Source: Halopseudomonas oceani
Lineage (GTDB): Bacteria > Pseudomonadota > Gammaproteobacteria > Pseudomonadales > Pseudomonadaceae
Length of the DNA: 64,000 nucleotides
Assembly (NCBI RefSeq): GCF_002903165.1
Contig: NZ_PPSK01000007.1
Coordinates: 62,001-126,000 of the forward strand
Reading direction: 5' to 3'
Shown: positions 25,344-33,728 of the stretch, piece after piece
How the letters are laid out: each line of letters begins with the position of its first letter
Numbering within the stretch: position 1 is the stretch's first letter
Notes under the pieces: model-generated
Database searches by the model: none
Told to the model about the DNA's origin: nothing
The model's input: only the letters and a program-made list of their open reading frames with translations
Made by a program: the position numbers and the translations under genes

Positions 25344-26462
25344 TCAGTTGTCGTTGCGAATGTCGTTGTAGTCGCTACCCACTCGAACGGCGGTACCAAG
25401 AATGTTGGCGCTGGGGAACAGCTGGCTGACAAAGCGGTTCCAGCGGGTGATACCTGCTGCACCAACGAACACAACGTCCTGTGGGCGCATCTCAAACTGG
25501 TCTGCCAGGATGAATGCTGACGGCGATTGGGCGTTGAGCTGGAAAATGGTGGCTTTCTCGGTTTCCAGGTTCTCCACGCCACGGATGACGTAGACTTCGC
25601 GGCCGCTGGAGGTCGCCGGTGAGGGGCCGCCGACCGTTGCCAGCACTTCGCTGAGTGTCATGCGGCTGGTGCTGTAGGACAGTGCAGCTGGGCGCGCTAC
25701 TTCACCCATAACGAATACCTTGCGGGCATCGTTCAGGCCCAGATGGAGCTTATCGCCGGCCTTGAGGTAGACGCTACCCACTTCGCTTGGGTGGCTGGTG
25801 AGGTAGTCGTAGTCGAGGGTGTATACCTGCCCGTCACGGATCAGGTTCAAGTGCGACAGGTCTGCGCGCTCGCTATCGATGCCAGCCTCACCAACCGCCT
25901 GCAGCAATGTGAGTGGTTGCGAGGTGATGGTGCGAAAACCGGGCTGCATAAAGGCCCCGCTCAGGGTGACCTTCTGGCTGTTATAGCCAATGATATTGAT
26001 GTCGACCTGGGGCTGTTCAATATAGCGCGACAGGCGCTGGGTAATGACCTTGCGCAGCTCCTCCTGGGTCATGCCGGCAACCTGTACGCTGCCGATAAAC
26101 GGATAGAAGAGCGTGCCATCGTCCCGCACAACACGGGCGTTGGCTTCGGTAGCCTGTTGCTGGCCGCCCGGCACGGTCAGTTCCGGGTGATCCCAGACGG
26201 TAATGAACAGACCGTCGTTCGGGCCAAGGCGATAGTTGTCTGGCGCGTAATCAAGCAGTGCGGCTGGAACCGTGCGATTAGGCTGTACGGCCTGCTCCTG
26301 AATCAACACCTTGGGGGTGATCTGTACCATTTGAACCAGGCTTTCCTCGGCAGAGTCTTCGGTCAGCAACCGGTCCGTATCCATGTGCATGCCGGGGGAG
26401 AACATGCAGGCTTGCAGAAACAGGGCTGAGAGGCTCAGTGCAGCGAGAGGAAGGCGATTCAT
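25344..26462 (-). CDS. wza: Outer-membrane polysaccharide export protein (Wza family)
   Basis: A 372-residue lipoprotein (LFLQACMFSPG lipobox). It has the polysaccharide-export domain, YRLGPNDGLFITVWDHPELTVPGG ... VRDDGTLFYPFIGSVQVAG, followed by two SLBB-like repeats (VTLSGAFMQPGFRTI and KVFVMGEVARPAALSY). The C-terminal amphipathic segment RWNRFVSQLFPSANILGTAVRVG could form the alpha-helical outer-membrane ring. Wza octamers carry capsule or exopolysaccharide across the outer membrane together with Wzc. It lies 11 bases before yjbF and after a hairpin terminator. Confidence 0.93.
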   Translation of the reverse strand: MNRLPLAALSLSALFLQACMFSPGMHMDTDRLLTEDSAEESLVQMVQITPKVLIQEQAVQPNRTVPAALLDYAPDNYRLGPNDGLFITVWDHPELTVPGGQQQATEANARVVRDDGTLFYPFIGSVQVAGMTQEELRKVITQRLSRYIEQPQVDINIIGYNSQKVTLSGAFMQPGFRTITSQPLTLLQAVGEAGIDSERADLSHLNLIRDGQVYTLDYDYLTSHPSEVGSVYLKAGDKLHLGLNDARKVFVMGEVARPAALSYSTSRMTLSEVLATVGGPSPATSSGREVYVIRGVENLETEKATIFQLNAQSPSAFILADQFEMRPQDVVFVGAAGITRWNRFVSQLFPSANILGTAVRVGSDYNDIRNDN

Positions 26463-26499
26463 AGGTTTTGATCTTATTCGCGTTGTTAACAGGAGGTAA

Positions 26500-26535
26500 C
26501 AAAAAAGCCATCTGATAAGAGCGGTCAGATGGCTT
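26500..26535 (-). terminator. Intra-operon terminator between the yjbE-like gene and wza
   Basis: Read on the minus strand: AAGCCATCTGA, loop, TCAGATGGCTTTTTT, a perfect stem with a T-run. It lies after the small Gly/Ala-rich gene and before wza. Partial read-through would give a higher yield of the small protein than of the downstream export proteins. Confidence 0.88.
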
Positions 26536-26557
26536 CGAGTGGCTCGAAAGCCCGTGC

Positions 26558-26830
26558 TTAGTTGGAACCGGTGGAGCCAGTAGTGCCACTATTGCCGCCA
26601 CCACCGCCTTGGGCTGCTGCGGCGGCTGCGCCAGCCGCTGCCGCTGCACCAACAGCGATGCCACCGACACCGATTCCTCCAACGGCACCAGTAGTACTAG
26701 CAGCACCAGCACCAGCACCACCAGTATTTACAGCCGCCGCGCCGCCGCTTGCTCCAGCGTCTTGCCCAAAGGACACGCCAGACACCAGCAGCAGGGTGCT
26801 GGCAACGATAGCAATCGCTTGTTTTTTCAT
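26558..26830 (-). CDS. yjbE: Small exported Gly/Ala-rich protein (YjbE/GfcA-like)
   Basis: A 90-residue protein: signal peptide (AIAIVASTLLLVSGVSFG) and a mature part almost wholly Gly, Ala, Ser and Thr, with runs such as GVGGIAVGAAAAAGAAAAAA and QGGGGGNSG. It resembles YjbE/GfcA, the small first genes of the E. coli yjb and gfc operons, in size, position and composition. Its function is not known; such a chain is unlikely to fold as an enzyme. The ATG at 26830 has a GGGAG site, its own TATAAT promoter lies upstream, and a terminator follows. Low complexity makes similarity hard to judge. Confidence 0.72.
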   Translation of the reverse strand: MKKQAIAIVASTLLLVSGVSFGQDAGASGGAAAVNTGGAGAGAASTTGAVGGIGVGGIAVGAAAAAGAAAAAAQGGGGGNSGTTGSTGSN

Positions 26831-26870
26831 ATCAATAACTCCCTGTACCTTCAAGGGTGGGTTTTAACCG

Positions 26871-26876
26871 ATTATA
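26871..26876 (-). promoter_or_regulatory. -10 element (TATAAT) for the yjbE-like gene
   Basis: A perfect TATAAT on the minus strand in the context TTGCGTATAATCGG, about 40 bases upstream of the ATG at 26830 in the 79-base gap after wzc. No good -35 box is seen. A short hairpin GCACTTCC/GGGAGTGC just upstream may end part of the wzc transcripts. Confidence 0.5.
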
Positions 26877-26909
26877 CGCAAGCACTCCCTCAATGGAAGT
26901 GCGATTGTG

Positions 26910-29132
26910 TTACTTGCCATCAGACTTGTATTCGTACTGATAGTAACCATAGTTGCCATAGCCGTAGGCAGAGGCCTTTTTTTCTACCGCATTGAAAATG
27001 GCACCTTTGATTTCGACACCGTTGTTGCGGAAGCGTTGCAGGGTTTGCTCCACTTCTTTCACCGGGTTCAGGCCAAAGCGCGACACAATCAGGCTGGTGC
27101 CAGCCAAGCGGCCGACCAGCGCGGCGTCAGTCACGGCCAGAATCGGCGGCGTATCGACAATCACCAAGTCATACATACCACTCAATTGTTTCAGCAGTGA
27201 CTCGAAGTTCTCGTGCATCAAAAGTTCTGACGGGTTCGGCGGAATCATGCCACGCGGGAGAAAGTGCAGGTTCGGCACCTCGCTCTTGTGCAGCACGTCT
27301 GCCAGGGTGTGCGTACTCACCAGCAGATTGGACAGGCCCGGCTCAGCCGGCAGGCTCATTAGCTTGTGAGCGTAGCCCTTGCGCATATCGCCATCAATCA
27401 GCACCACTTTCTGCCCTGCCTGGGCAACGATGGCGGCCAGGTTGGTCGAAATAAACGACTTGCCTACGCTCGGGCTCGGGCCGGAGATCATCAGCACGTT
27501 GTTACGTGCTTCCATCATGGCGAAGTGCAGGCTGGTGCGCAGGCTGCGCAATGCTTCAATCGACAAGTCGGCCGGGTTGGTGGCGGCCAGCAATTGCGAA
27601 TTGTGGGAAACCGTTTTGCCCTTGGCGTTGCGTTCGATCTGTTGCTGATCCTTGCTGAACGGCACAGAGGCATAGACTGGCAGGCCGATCTGTTCGAGCA
27701 GCTCCGGGTTTTCAATGCCGCGGTTGAGCGCATGGCGCAGCAGCGCGATGGCGACGCCCAGCATGGCCCCAAGCAGGGTCGCGAGAACCACGACCAACGC
27801 TTTCTTCGGTTTGACCGGCTGGCTGGTATCGACCACAGCGTTGTCGATAATGCGGACGTTGCCGACGGTGCCTGCGCGCACCACATCCAGCTCCTGCGAG
27901 GTGTTGAGCATGGCGGTGTAGATTTCGGTGCTGACCTTAACGTCACGCGACAGGCGTAGCAGCTCCTGCTGGGTGGCAGGCAGGTCGCCGACGCGGTCAA
28001 CCAGTTGCTTGCGACGGCTGTTCAGCTGGTTCAGCTGTTCCATCAGGGCTTGGTAGCTAGGGTGCTGGCGGGTAAAACGGCGTTCCATTTCCGAGCGTTT
28101 GAGTTGCAGTTCGGAGATGGAGGTGTCCAGCTCTACCACCTGGTCCAGCACGGCCTGGGTCTCGAGGGTAATGTCTACCGAGCCGGATTTTGCTTGGTAC
28201 GTATTCAGTGCCTGCTCGGCGGCTTCCAGTTGGCGGCGGACGGTAGGCAGCTGCTCTTTCAGAAAGTCCAGGCTCTGCTGAGCCTCTGCAGACTTGCGTT
28301 CGACGTTCTGCAGCACATACAGGCGGCTGACTTCGTCGAGGATGCGAGCGGCGGCAGCTGGGTGGGGGCTTTCAAGGTTCAGCAGCAGAATGCCGGAATC
28401 TCGACCTTTCTCGCTGGCCCCGATATCGCGCTGGTAGTTCAGCGTTGTGGTGAGGCTGTTGCGTTTGGTTACCAGGAATTCGGTGCCCGGGTTAGCCGTC
28501 AGCCGGGCAATCTGGATGCGGAAGCCGTGCTCTTCTACCTGCGCGCCGACTTGGCCCTGCACCAGCAGCTCGTCGTCGTCATTGAGCAGCGAGAACTGGC
28601 CTTGCTCACCAGCCCGCAAAATGAGCTGTTTGCCCTCGTAGGCGCCAGGCACTTCCAGCTGGAATACCTCAAGCGCCTCACCGCCCCAGGCGTAGCTATT
28701 CATGCCCAGCAGTGGCGAGGCAACCGGCTGTTGCTCGGTCGGCGTATAGCGACGATAGAAGAACGAACCAATTACCGGCATGAGCTTGGGCTCTGCCACC
28801 ACGTCGAGTTTGAGGTTCTCAACGGTTTGACCGATCACCTTGCGTGACTTCAACAGCTCGATTTCGGTCGCTGCCGCGCTGGTGCCGGCAAACATGTCGG
28901 CTGCGCCAGCGTCACCCAGCAGCCCGCCCAGGCCGCCTGACTTTTCCTCTATCTGGATGACTGCGTCAGCCCGGTAAATCGGGGTCGCGAGCAGCGCATA
29001 GGCAATGCCTGCAAAGGCAAAGCCCAGCGTGCAGATAATAATAGTCAGCTTGTGGTCGATAAGCGCACCTAGCAGGGCCAGCAGGTCGATCTCATCTTGG
29101 CTGTTTGGTGCGGCGGGGGTGCTGTTCTGCAT
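26910..29132 (-). CDS. wzc: Polysaccharide co-polymerase / tyrosine autokinase (Wzc)
   Basis: A 740-residue inner-membrane protein. It has an N-terminal Wzz domain (EIDLLALLGALIDHKLTIIICTLGFAFAGIAYALL), a long periplasmic coiled-coil region, a second membrane segment (ALVVVLATLLGAMLGVAIALL) and a C-terminal BY-kinase domain. The kinase has Walker A SGPSPSVGKS (near residue 548), Walker A' VVLIDGDMRKG and Walker B LVIVDTPPI. The tail has seven tyrosines in 14 residues (AYGYGNYGYYQYEY), the autophosphorylation cluster. With Wza it spans the envelope and controls chain length and export. I chose ATG 29132 over a TTG two codons earlier. Confidence 0.95.
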   Translation of the reverse strand: MQNSTPAAPNSQDEIDLLALLGALIDHKLTIIICTLGFAFAGIAYALLATPIYRADAVIQIEEKSGGLGGLLGDAGAADMFAGTSAAATEIELLKSRKVIGQTVENLKLDVVAEPKLMPVIGSFFYRRYTPTEQQPVASPLLGMNSYAWGGEALEVFQLEVPGAYEGKQLILRAGEQGQFSLLNDDDELLVQGQVGAQVEEHGFRIQIARLTANPGTEFLVTKRNSLTTTLNYQRDIGASEKGRDSGILLLNLESPHPAAAARILDEVSRLYVLQNVERKSAEAQQSLDFLKEQLPTVRRQLEAAEQALNTYQAKSGSVDITLETQAVLDQVVELDTSISELQLKRSEMERRFTRQHPSYQALMEQLNQLNSRRKQLVDRVGDLPATQQELLRLSRDVKVSTEIYTAMLNTSQELDVVRAGTVGNVRIIDNAVVDTSQPVKPKKALVVVLATLLGAMLGVAIALLRHALNRGIENPELLEQIGLPVYASVPFSKDQQQIERNAKGKTVSHNSQLLAATNPADLSIEALRSLRTSLHFAMMEARNNVLMISGPSPSVGKSFISTNLAAIVAQAGQKVVLIDGDMRKGYAHKLMSLPAEPGLSNLLVSTHTLADVLHKSEVPNLHFLPRGMIPPNPSELLMHENFESLLKQLSGMYDLVIVDTPPILAVTDAALVGRLAGTSLIVSRFGLNPVKEVEQTLQRFRNNGVEIKGAIFNAVEKKASAYGYGNYGYYQYEYKSDGK

Positions 29133-29178
29133 CAACAATCAGGTTCCGTGACAGAGTGAGGCTAAGGGTGTGGAGCGT

Positions 29179-29613
29179 TTAAAGATAGCGCAACCAGGCA
29201 TCAGTCGCTTTATCCATAATCTTGAATACGTGTTCGAATGCGGGCAACTGCTGGCGGTAGGGGTCAGGCACCTCTGCATTGTCCAGCCACTTGCCCAGCA
29301 ACAGCGCCTTGCCGCGCGCCTCGGGTGCCAGGCTGTGAATCTTCTGCAGGTGACGCGACTCCATGGCCAGGATCAGGTCAGCCTCGTGCAGCATGGCAGG
29401 CGTCAACTGGCGGGCCTGGTGGTCCGGCAAGGCAAGGCCCGCTGCCGCCATGACCTGGGCTGCAGAGCTGTCTACCGGCTTGCCAACCAGCGCGCCCAAG
29501 CCGGCTGAGCTGACGGCAATGCCCTTGCTGGCCAGTTTGCTCTGCAATAGCGCCTCTGCCGTGGGGCTGCGGCAGATATTGCCGACGCAGACAACCAGAA
29601 TTTTCTTGATCAT
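29179..29613 (-). CDS. wzb: Low-molecular-weight protein tyrosine phosphatase (Wzb)
   Basis: A 144-residue phosphatase. The P-loop CVGNICRS (Cys9 to Arg15) and the general-acid DPYR motif near residue 117 are both present. In capsule systems Wzb removes phosphate from the tyrosine tail of Wzc, and cycling is needed for polymer production. First gene of the export operon, 46 bases before wzc. Confidence 0.94.
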   Translation of the reverse strand: MIKKILVVCVGNICRSPTAEALLQSKLASKGIAVSSAGLGALVGKPVDSSAAQVMAAAGLALPDHQARQLTPAMLHEADLILAMESRHLQKIHSLAPEARGKALLLGKWLDNAEVPDPYRQQLPAFEHVFKIMDKATDAWLRYL

Positions 29614-30010
29614 GCGGTTCGCAAGCCTTTGCCAATACTCGGGGCGTCATTGCTTGGGTGGCGTCCTGACGCCGCCATCGCCCACCCGGTTTGGTGGGCA
29701 TGATAGCAGCTGCAGCGCGGATGGAAACTGCCAATGCTGTAAATCTGACGCCATTGATCCTACTCGCCAGAGCGGGCGACGGGCCGCTGTGATCGTGTGC
29801 GTGGCTGCACATCCAGCATGAACGCCCGGTATGCGCGGTGTTCAGAAGGGAAGCGGCCGCAGGTTGCTGCGTTTGCTGGGTATTCAGGTGGCGACGAACG
29901 CAACCTGCGGCAATGGTCGACTTGCGTTGCTGGATGCGGACTGGTTCACCCTTGTGATTGGTCCGCTGGCGTACGCTGTGGCCCCAAAAACGGGCAAAGG
30001 GAGTTTGCTA
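29614..30010. other. Divergent control region between wzb and the beta-CASP nuclease gene
   Basis: No conserved gene is seen in these 397 bases, although the frame of the nuclease gene stays open upstream of its likely start. Three inverted repeats stand out: GGCGTC/GACGCC (about 29660-29673), GCCCACC/GGTGGGC (about 29679-29699) and the 12-base pair at 29856-29911. The spacing leaves room for promoters of both divergent units. Confidence 0.5.
29856..29911. repeat. 12-base inverted repeat in the upstream region of the nuclease gene
   Basis: GCCGCAGGTTGC (29856-29867) and GCAACCTGCGGC (29900-29911) are perfectly complementary around a 32-base loop. If transcribed, it would form a stem-loop 100 bases upstream of the nuclease start. 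Confidence 0.75.
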
Positions 30011-31447
30011 ATGCGTACTGAGCGCTATCCGTGGGTGCAGCATCATGGCGCGGTTGATGGTGTCACCGGGTCTTGTCACCAGTTGTGGATGACCGAGACC
30101 GACAGTCTGTTGATTGATTGCGGGCTGTTCCAGGGGGCTGAAGCCTCTGGTGGTGGCGCAGGGCAGGACCGGCTGGCTATCGAATTTGCACTCGACACCG
30201 TGCATGCCTTGCTGGTGACGCATGTGCATGTTGACCACGTTGGACGCTTACCCTGGCTACTCGCGGCGGGCTTTCGGCAGCAGATTCATGCCACTGAGGC
30301 ATCTGCTGTGTTGTTGCCGGTGGTGCTTGAAGATGCCTTCAAGGTTGGAGTGCGGCCAGATGCGGCCCTCGCATCGCAGTATGTGGGCGCGGTCAAGAGT
30401 CAGTTGCTCGGCCACCCCTATGGATGCTGGGTGCCGATACTTATCCGCGAGGATATTCACTGTCGGGTTCGATTTCAGCCTGCTGGGCATATTCTCGGCT
30501 CGGCCTACGTTGAGCTCGACCTGTGGTACCCGACGGAGCAACGCAGGCGACGGGTGGTGTTCTCGGGGGATCTCGGCGCTGCTGGTGCGCCATTGCTGGA
30601 CCCGCCCCACGCGCCTGAATCGGCCGACCTGCTGGTGCTGGAGAGCACCTACGGGGATCGCCTGCACGAAGACCGACATAGCCGTCGGGCGCGCCTGCAA
30701 GGGGTGCTGGAACGGGCGCTGGCCGACGGCGGTACCGTCATTGTGCCTGCTTTCAGTATTGGTCGTACGCAGGAATTGTTGTACGAGCTGGAGGGCATCA
30801 TGCATGACGCGCCGGCTTGGCGGCGTATCCCTGTCATCCTCGACGCTCCTCTGGCAGGGCGCTTTACGGCGCTTTATCGGGAGCTGCGCGAGAGCTGGAG
30901 TGCGCAGGCCCGTGAGCGAGCCGAGAGCGGTCGACGCCCTTTGGGTTTCGAGCAGTTGCTCAAGGTCGAAACCCATGCCCAGCACCAGCGCATGGTCAAC
31001 CGTCTGACCACCACCCTGCAGCCAGCGGTGGTCATCACCGGCAGTGGCATGTGTAACGCGGGGCGCGTAGTCAATTACCTGAAATCCATGCTGGGCGAGC
31101 CGCGACATAACGTGTTGTTTGTTGGTTATCAGGCCAAAGGGACGCCCGGCCATGCCATTCAGAAATATGGGGCGCAGGGTGGCTATGTGGAGCTGGAAGG
31201 GCAGCGTTATTTCATTCGGGCGGGGGTGCATTCGTTAGGCGGGTACTCTGCCCACGCCGATCAGGCGGGGCTGGTTGAGTTTGCCACAGGCATTGCCGGT
31301 GGTGCTGGCAGGGTCGTGCTGGTGCATGGTGATCAGCAGGCCAAGTCGGTATTGGCAGACAGGCTGCGGACGGCCATCCAGGCGCGTGGCTGGCAGACAG
31401 AGATTGTGGTCGCCGGGCAGGAGCGCGGCGGGGAGCGCTTGTCGTAA
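30011..31447 (+). CDS. Metallo-beta-lactamase / beta-CASP family RNA nuclease
   Basis: A 478-residue protein. Metal motif HxHxDH is at residues 71-76 (THVHVDHVGRL). Next are FQPAGHILGSAYVEL, the beta-CASP block (LESTYGDRLH, PAFSIGRTQELLYEL, VITGSGMCNAGRVVNYL), and the RMMBL part (LFVGYQAKGTPGHAIQ, SLGGYSAHADQAGL). This is the CPSF73/RNase J-like architecture of YSH1-type bacterial proteins; an RNA substrate is likely but unproven. ATG 30011 has a GGGAG site; an open frame extends to 29831 but adds residues that do not resemble the family and covers the inverted repeat. It lies between the two polysaccharide units. Confidence 0.88.
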   Translation: MRTERYPWVQHHGAVDGVTGSCHQLWMTETDSLLIDCGLFQGAEASGGGAGQDRLAIEFALDTVHALLVTHVHVDHVGRLPWLLAAGFRQQIHATEASAVLLPVVLEDAFKVGVRPDAALASQYVGAVKSQLLGHPYGCWVPILIREDIHCRVRFQPAGHILGSAYVELDLWYPTEQRRRRVVFSGDLGAAGAPLLDPPHAPESADLLVLESTYGDRLHEDRHSRRARLQGVLERALADGGTVIVPAFSIGRTQELLYELEGIMHDAPAWRRIPVILDAPLAGRFTALYRELRESWSAQARERAESGRRPLGFEQLLKVETHAQHQRMVNRLTTTLQPAVVITGSGMCNAGRVVNYLKSMLGEPRHNVLFVGYQAKGTPGHAIQKYGAQGGYVELEGQRYFIRAGVHSLGGYSAHADQAGLVEFATGIAGGAGRVVLVHGDQQAKSVLADRLRTAIQARGWQTEIVVAGQERGGERLS

Positions 31448-31806
31448 AAAAACGCTCAATTAGTGCATTTGCATTATTGCCGTAGCGCCGAACCTGACTG
31501 TTAGAATTCCGGCGTATGACTGCGTCAAAAAGTTGCTTGCCTGCCCTTTCTTCGGCTCGGTATCATCCCCGGGCTTTTGCTTATGGTGGGTGGCGAAGAG
31601 CCATCTAAGAGCCATCTATTTTTAGCTGTTAAAGACGCATGCTAGACGTGTTCAGCCGGTTTTCGGGTGTGAGCCAGTCGTGGTTTTCAGGTTTTGTCTG
31701 CGCTGTTTGATCGTTGCAGCTGAACCAAGCGGCGGTGCCTTGCTCGAACGGCCGATGACTACTGTCCCGCAGGGGGCGCGAGTCGTGCAAAAGGAATATT
31801 GATGGT
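31448..31806 (+). promoter_or_regulatory. Long untranslated leader of glmS / capsule genes
   Basis: These 359 bases hold no gene. A weak -10-like TAGAAT is at 31502-31507, with TTGCCG upstream at long spacing. The JUMPstart-like element is at 31711-31743. AAAAGGAATATTG just before 31807 is the ribosome binding site. The length and AT content suit a leader that carries antitermination signals. Confidence 0.4.
31711..31743 (+). promoter_or_regulatory. JUMPstart/ops-like element ahead of the capsule genes
   Basis: AGCTGAACCAAGCGGCGGT followed by GCCTTG resembles the end of the JUMPstart consensus, AGCTGTAAGCCAAGGGCGGTAGCGTG. The ops core GGCGGTAGCGTG is imperfect here (GGCGGT-GCCTTG). In enterics this element recruits RfaH to polysaccharide operons. 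The position, 65 bases before glmS on the coding strand, is right, but the match is partial. Confidence 0.4.
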
Positions 31807-33636
31807 ATGTGTGGAATCGTTGGTGGCATCGCTTCTCGAAATGTAACGCCCATTTTGCTCGAAGGGCTGCGCCGGCTGGAATACCGTGGTTATGACTCTG
31901 CGGGTGTCGCTGTCGTCGGCTTGCCTGGCCTCGTTGAGCGTGTCCGCTCGGTCGGCAAGGTGGCTGAGCTTGAGCAACAGCTCCAGCACTCTGCGCTCAG
32001 CGGGTCGCTGGGCATCGCCCATACCCGTTGGGCGACGCACGGTAAGGCGACTGAGAAAAATGCCCACCCGCATTTGTCTGACCGTCTGGCGGTGGTGCAC
32101 AACGGCATCATCGAGAATCATCAGTCCTTGCGCCTGCGCCTGCAGGAGCTCGGATATGTCTTTGCCTCGGAGACCGATACCGAGGTGGTCGCGCACCTGC
32201 TTGGGCATCATTACAGCCGCCAACAGGATATGCTCAGTGCGCTGCGCTGCACACTCGCTGAGCTGCATGGCGCCTTTGCCCTTGGCATCATTCATCAGGA
32301 TGAGCCCGACACCCTCTACTGCGCCCGCATGGGCAGCCCGCTGGTGATCGGCGTGGGCAGTGGTGAGCATTTTATCGGCTCCGACCCGTTGTCGCTGCTG
32401 CAGGTGACGGACCGCTTCATCTATATGCAGGAAGGCGAGCACGCCCGCCTGACCCTAAACGACTGCCAGATATGGAACCGACAGAACCAGCCGGTTCAGT
32501 ATGCGGCACAGCAATATCAGCATGCTGCGCTGAGCATGGACAAAGGCGAGTACCCGCACTTCATGCTCAAGGAAATTCATGAGCAGCCGGGCGCTATCGC
32601 CGACACCCTCGACGGTTTGCTGGCGGAAGACCATGTGCTCACCGCTGCGCTTGGGCCCGGCGCGGAAGGCAAGCTGGCGGATATCCGTAACATTCATATC
32701 GTTGCTTGCGGCACCAGTTATCACGCAGGCCTGGTGGCGCGCTATTGGCTGGAAGAGCAGACCGGCCTGCCTTGCCAGGTTGAAGTGGCCAGTGAGTACC
32801 GCTATCGGCAGGTATGCGTGCCGGAAGGTACCTTGCTGATTGCCATTTCCCAGTCTGGCGAGACGGCGGACACCCTGGCCGCTATGTGCTACGCGCGCGA
32901 GCAGCGCTACCTGGGTACGCTGGCTATCTGTAACGTGCCCGGCAGCTCACTGGTACGAGAGGCAGACTGGCGGCTGCTGACCCACGCAGGGCCAGAGATT
33001 GGCGTTGCCTCTACCAAAGCCTTCACCACTCAGTTAGCGGCATTGCTCTGGCTCACCACTGCGTTGGCCCAGGTTCGTGACCGTGCCCCAGAGATGATTG
33101 CGGCGAACGTTCGCGCCCTGCGCAGCTTGCCTGCGCGCATTCGTGAGGTGCTGGAGCTCGACCCTGCGATTGCGCAACTGGCCGAACAGTTTCAGGCCAA
33201 GCATCATGCGCTGTTTCTCGGGCGTGGTTGCCACTATCCGATTGCGATGGAAGGTGCCCTCAAGCTCAAGGAAATCTCCTATATTCATGCCGAAGCCTAC
33301 GCGGCTGGCGAGCTGAAGCATGGCCCGCTGGCGCTGGTTGATGAGGACATGCCGGTGGTCAGTGTTGCGCCCAGCGACAGCCTGCTGGATAAGCTCAAAT
33401 CCAATCTGCAGGAAGTGCGAGCCCGTGGGGGGCAACTGATCAACTTTGCTTGCGAACGCGCCACACTCGATGACGGCGAGGGCATCACCCATATCGGTAT
33501 GCCCTGGGTGTACGAAACTGTTTCTCCGGTTCTGTATACCATCCCGTTACAGCTACTCAGTTACCATGTCGCGCTGATCAAGGGCACCGATGTGGACAAG
33601 CCCCGTAATCTGGCCAAATCGGTCACGGTGGAGTAA
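31807..33636 (+). CDS. glmS: Glutamine-fructose-6-phosphate aminotransferase, copy 1
   Basis: A 609-residue enzyme that makes glucosamine-6-phosphate, the entry to UDP-GlcNAc. Cys2 (MCGIVGG) becomes the N-terminal nucleophile of the glutaminase domain. HTRWATHGK and [10 protein letters not shown] are glutaminase landmarks. The two SIS domains carry CGTSYHAG and SQSGETADT, and the protein ends [14 protein letters not shown] second, diverged glmS on the opposite strand lies at 53880-55706. This copy heads the plus-strand sugar genes, so it may feed polymer production. An ATG five bases upstream is out of frame. Confidence 0.96.
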   Translation: MCGIVGGIASRNVTPILLEGLRRLEYRGYDSAGVAVVGLPGLVERVRSVGKVAELEQQLQHSALSGSLGIAHTRWATHGKATEKNAHPHLSDRLAVVHNGIIENHQSLRLRLQELGYVFASETDTEVVAHLLGHHYSRQQDMLSALRCTLAELHGAFALGIIHQDEPDTLYCARMGSPLVIGVGSGEHFIGSDPLSLLQVTDRFIYMQEGEHARLTLNDCQIWNRQNQPVQYAAQQYQHAALSMDKGEYPHFMLKEIHEQPGAIADTLDGLLAEDHVLTAALGPGAEGKLADIRNIHIVACGTSYHAGLVARYWLEEQTGLPCQVEVASEYRYRQVCVPEGTLLIAISQSGETADTLAAMCYAREQRYLGTLAICNVPGSSLVREADWRLLTHAGPEIGVASTKAFTTQLAALLWLTTALAQVRDRAPEMIAANVRALRSLPARIREVLELDPAIAQLAEQFQAKHHALFLGRGCHYPIAMEGALKLKEISYIHAEAYAAGELKHGPLALVDEDMPVVSVAPSDSLLDKLKSNLQEVRARGGQLINFACERATLDDGEGITHIGMPWVYETVSPVLYTIPLQLLSYHVALIKGTDVDKPRNLAKSVTVE

Positions 33637-33642
33637 TTCAAT

Positions 33643-33683
33643 TGCACCGTTGGTCGCGCCAGTGTGGGTGCGGCCAACGGTGC
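33643..33683. repeat. Inverted repeat between glmS and tviB
   Basis: TGCACCGTTGG (33643-33653) pairs perfectly with CCAACGGTGCA (33673-33683) around a 19-base loop that can pair further. No T-tract follows. It begins 6 bases after the glmS stop and may be an mRNA-processing or attenuation hairpin. Confidence 0.7.
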
Positions 33684-33728
33684 ATCGACTCTTCTTCTAT
33701 ATATAGTCAACGCAATACGGATAACAGC

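Noticed and set aside
30257-31231. A 324-codon open frame antisense to the beta-CASP nuclease gene
   Set aside because: Composition and position mark it as a shadow of the nuclease gene.
31731-31742. Exact ops element (GGCGGTAGCGTG)
   Set aside because: The sequence here is GGCGGTGCCTTG, so only a JUMPstart-like resemblance is claimed.
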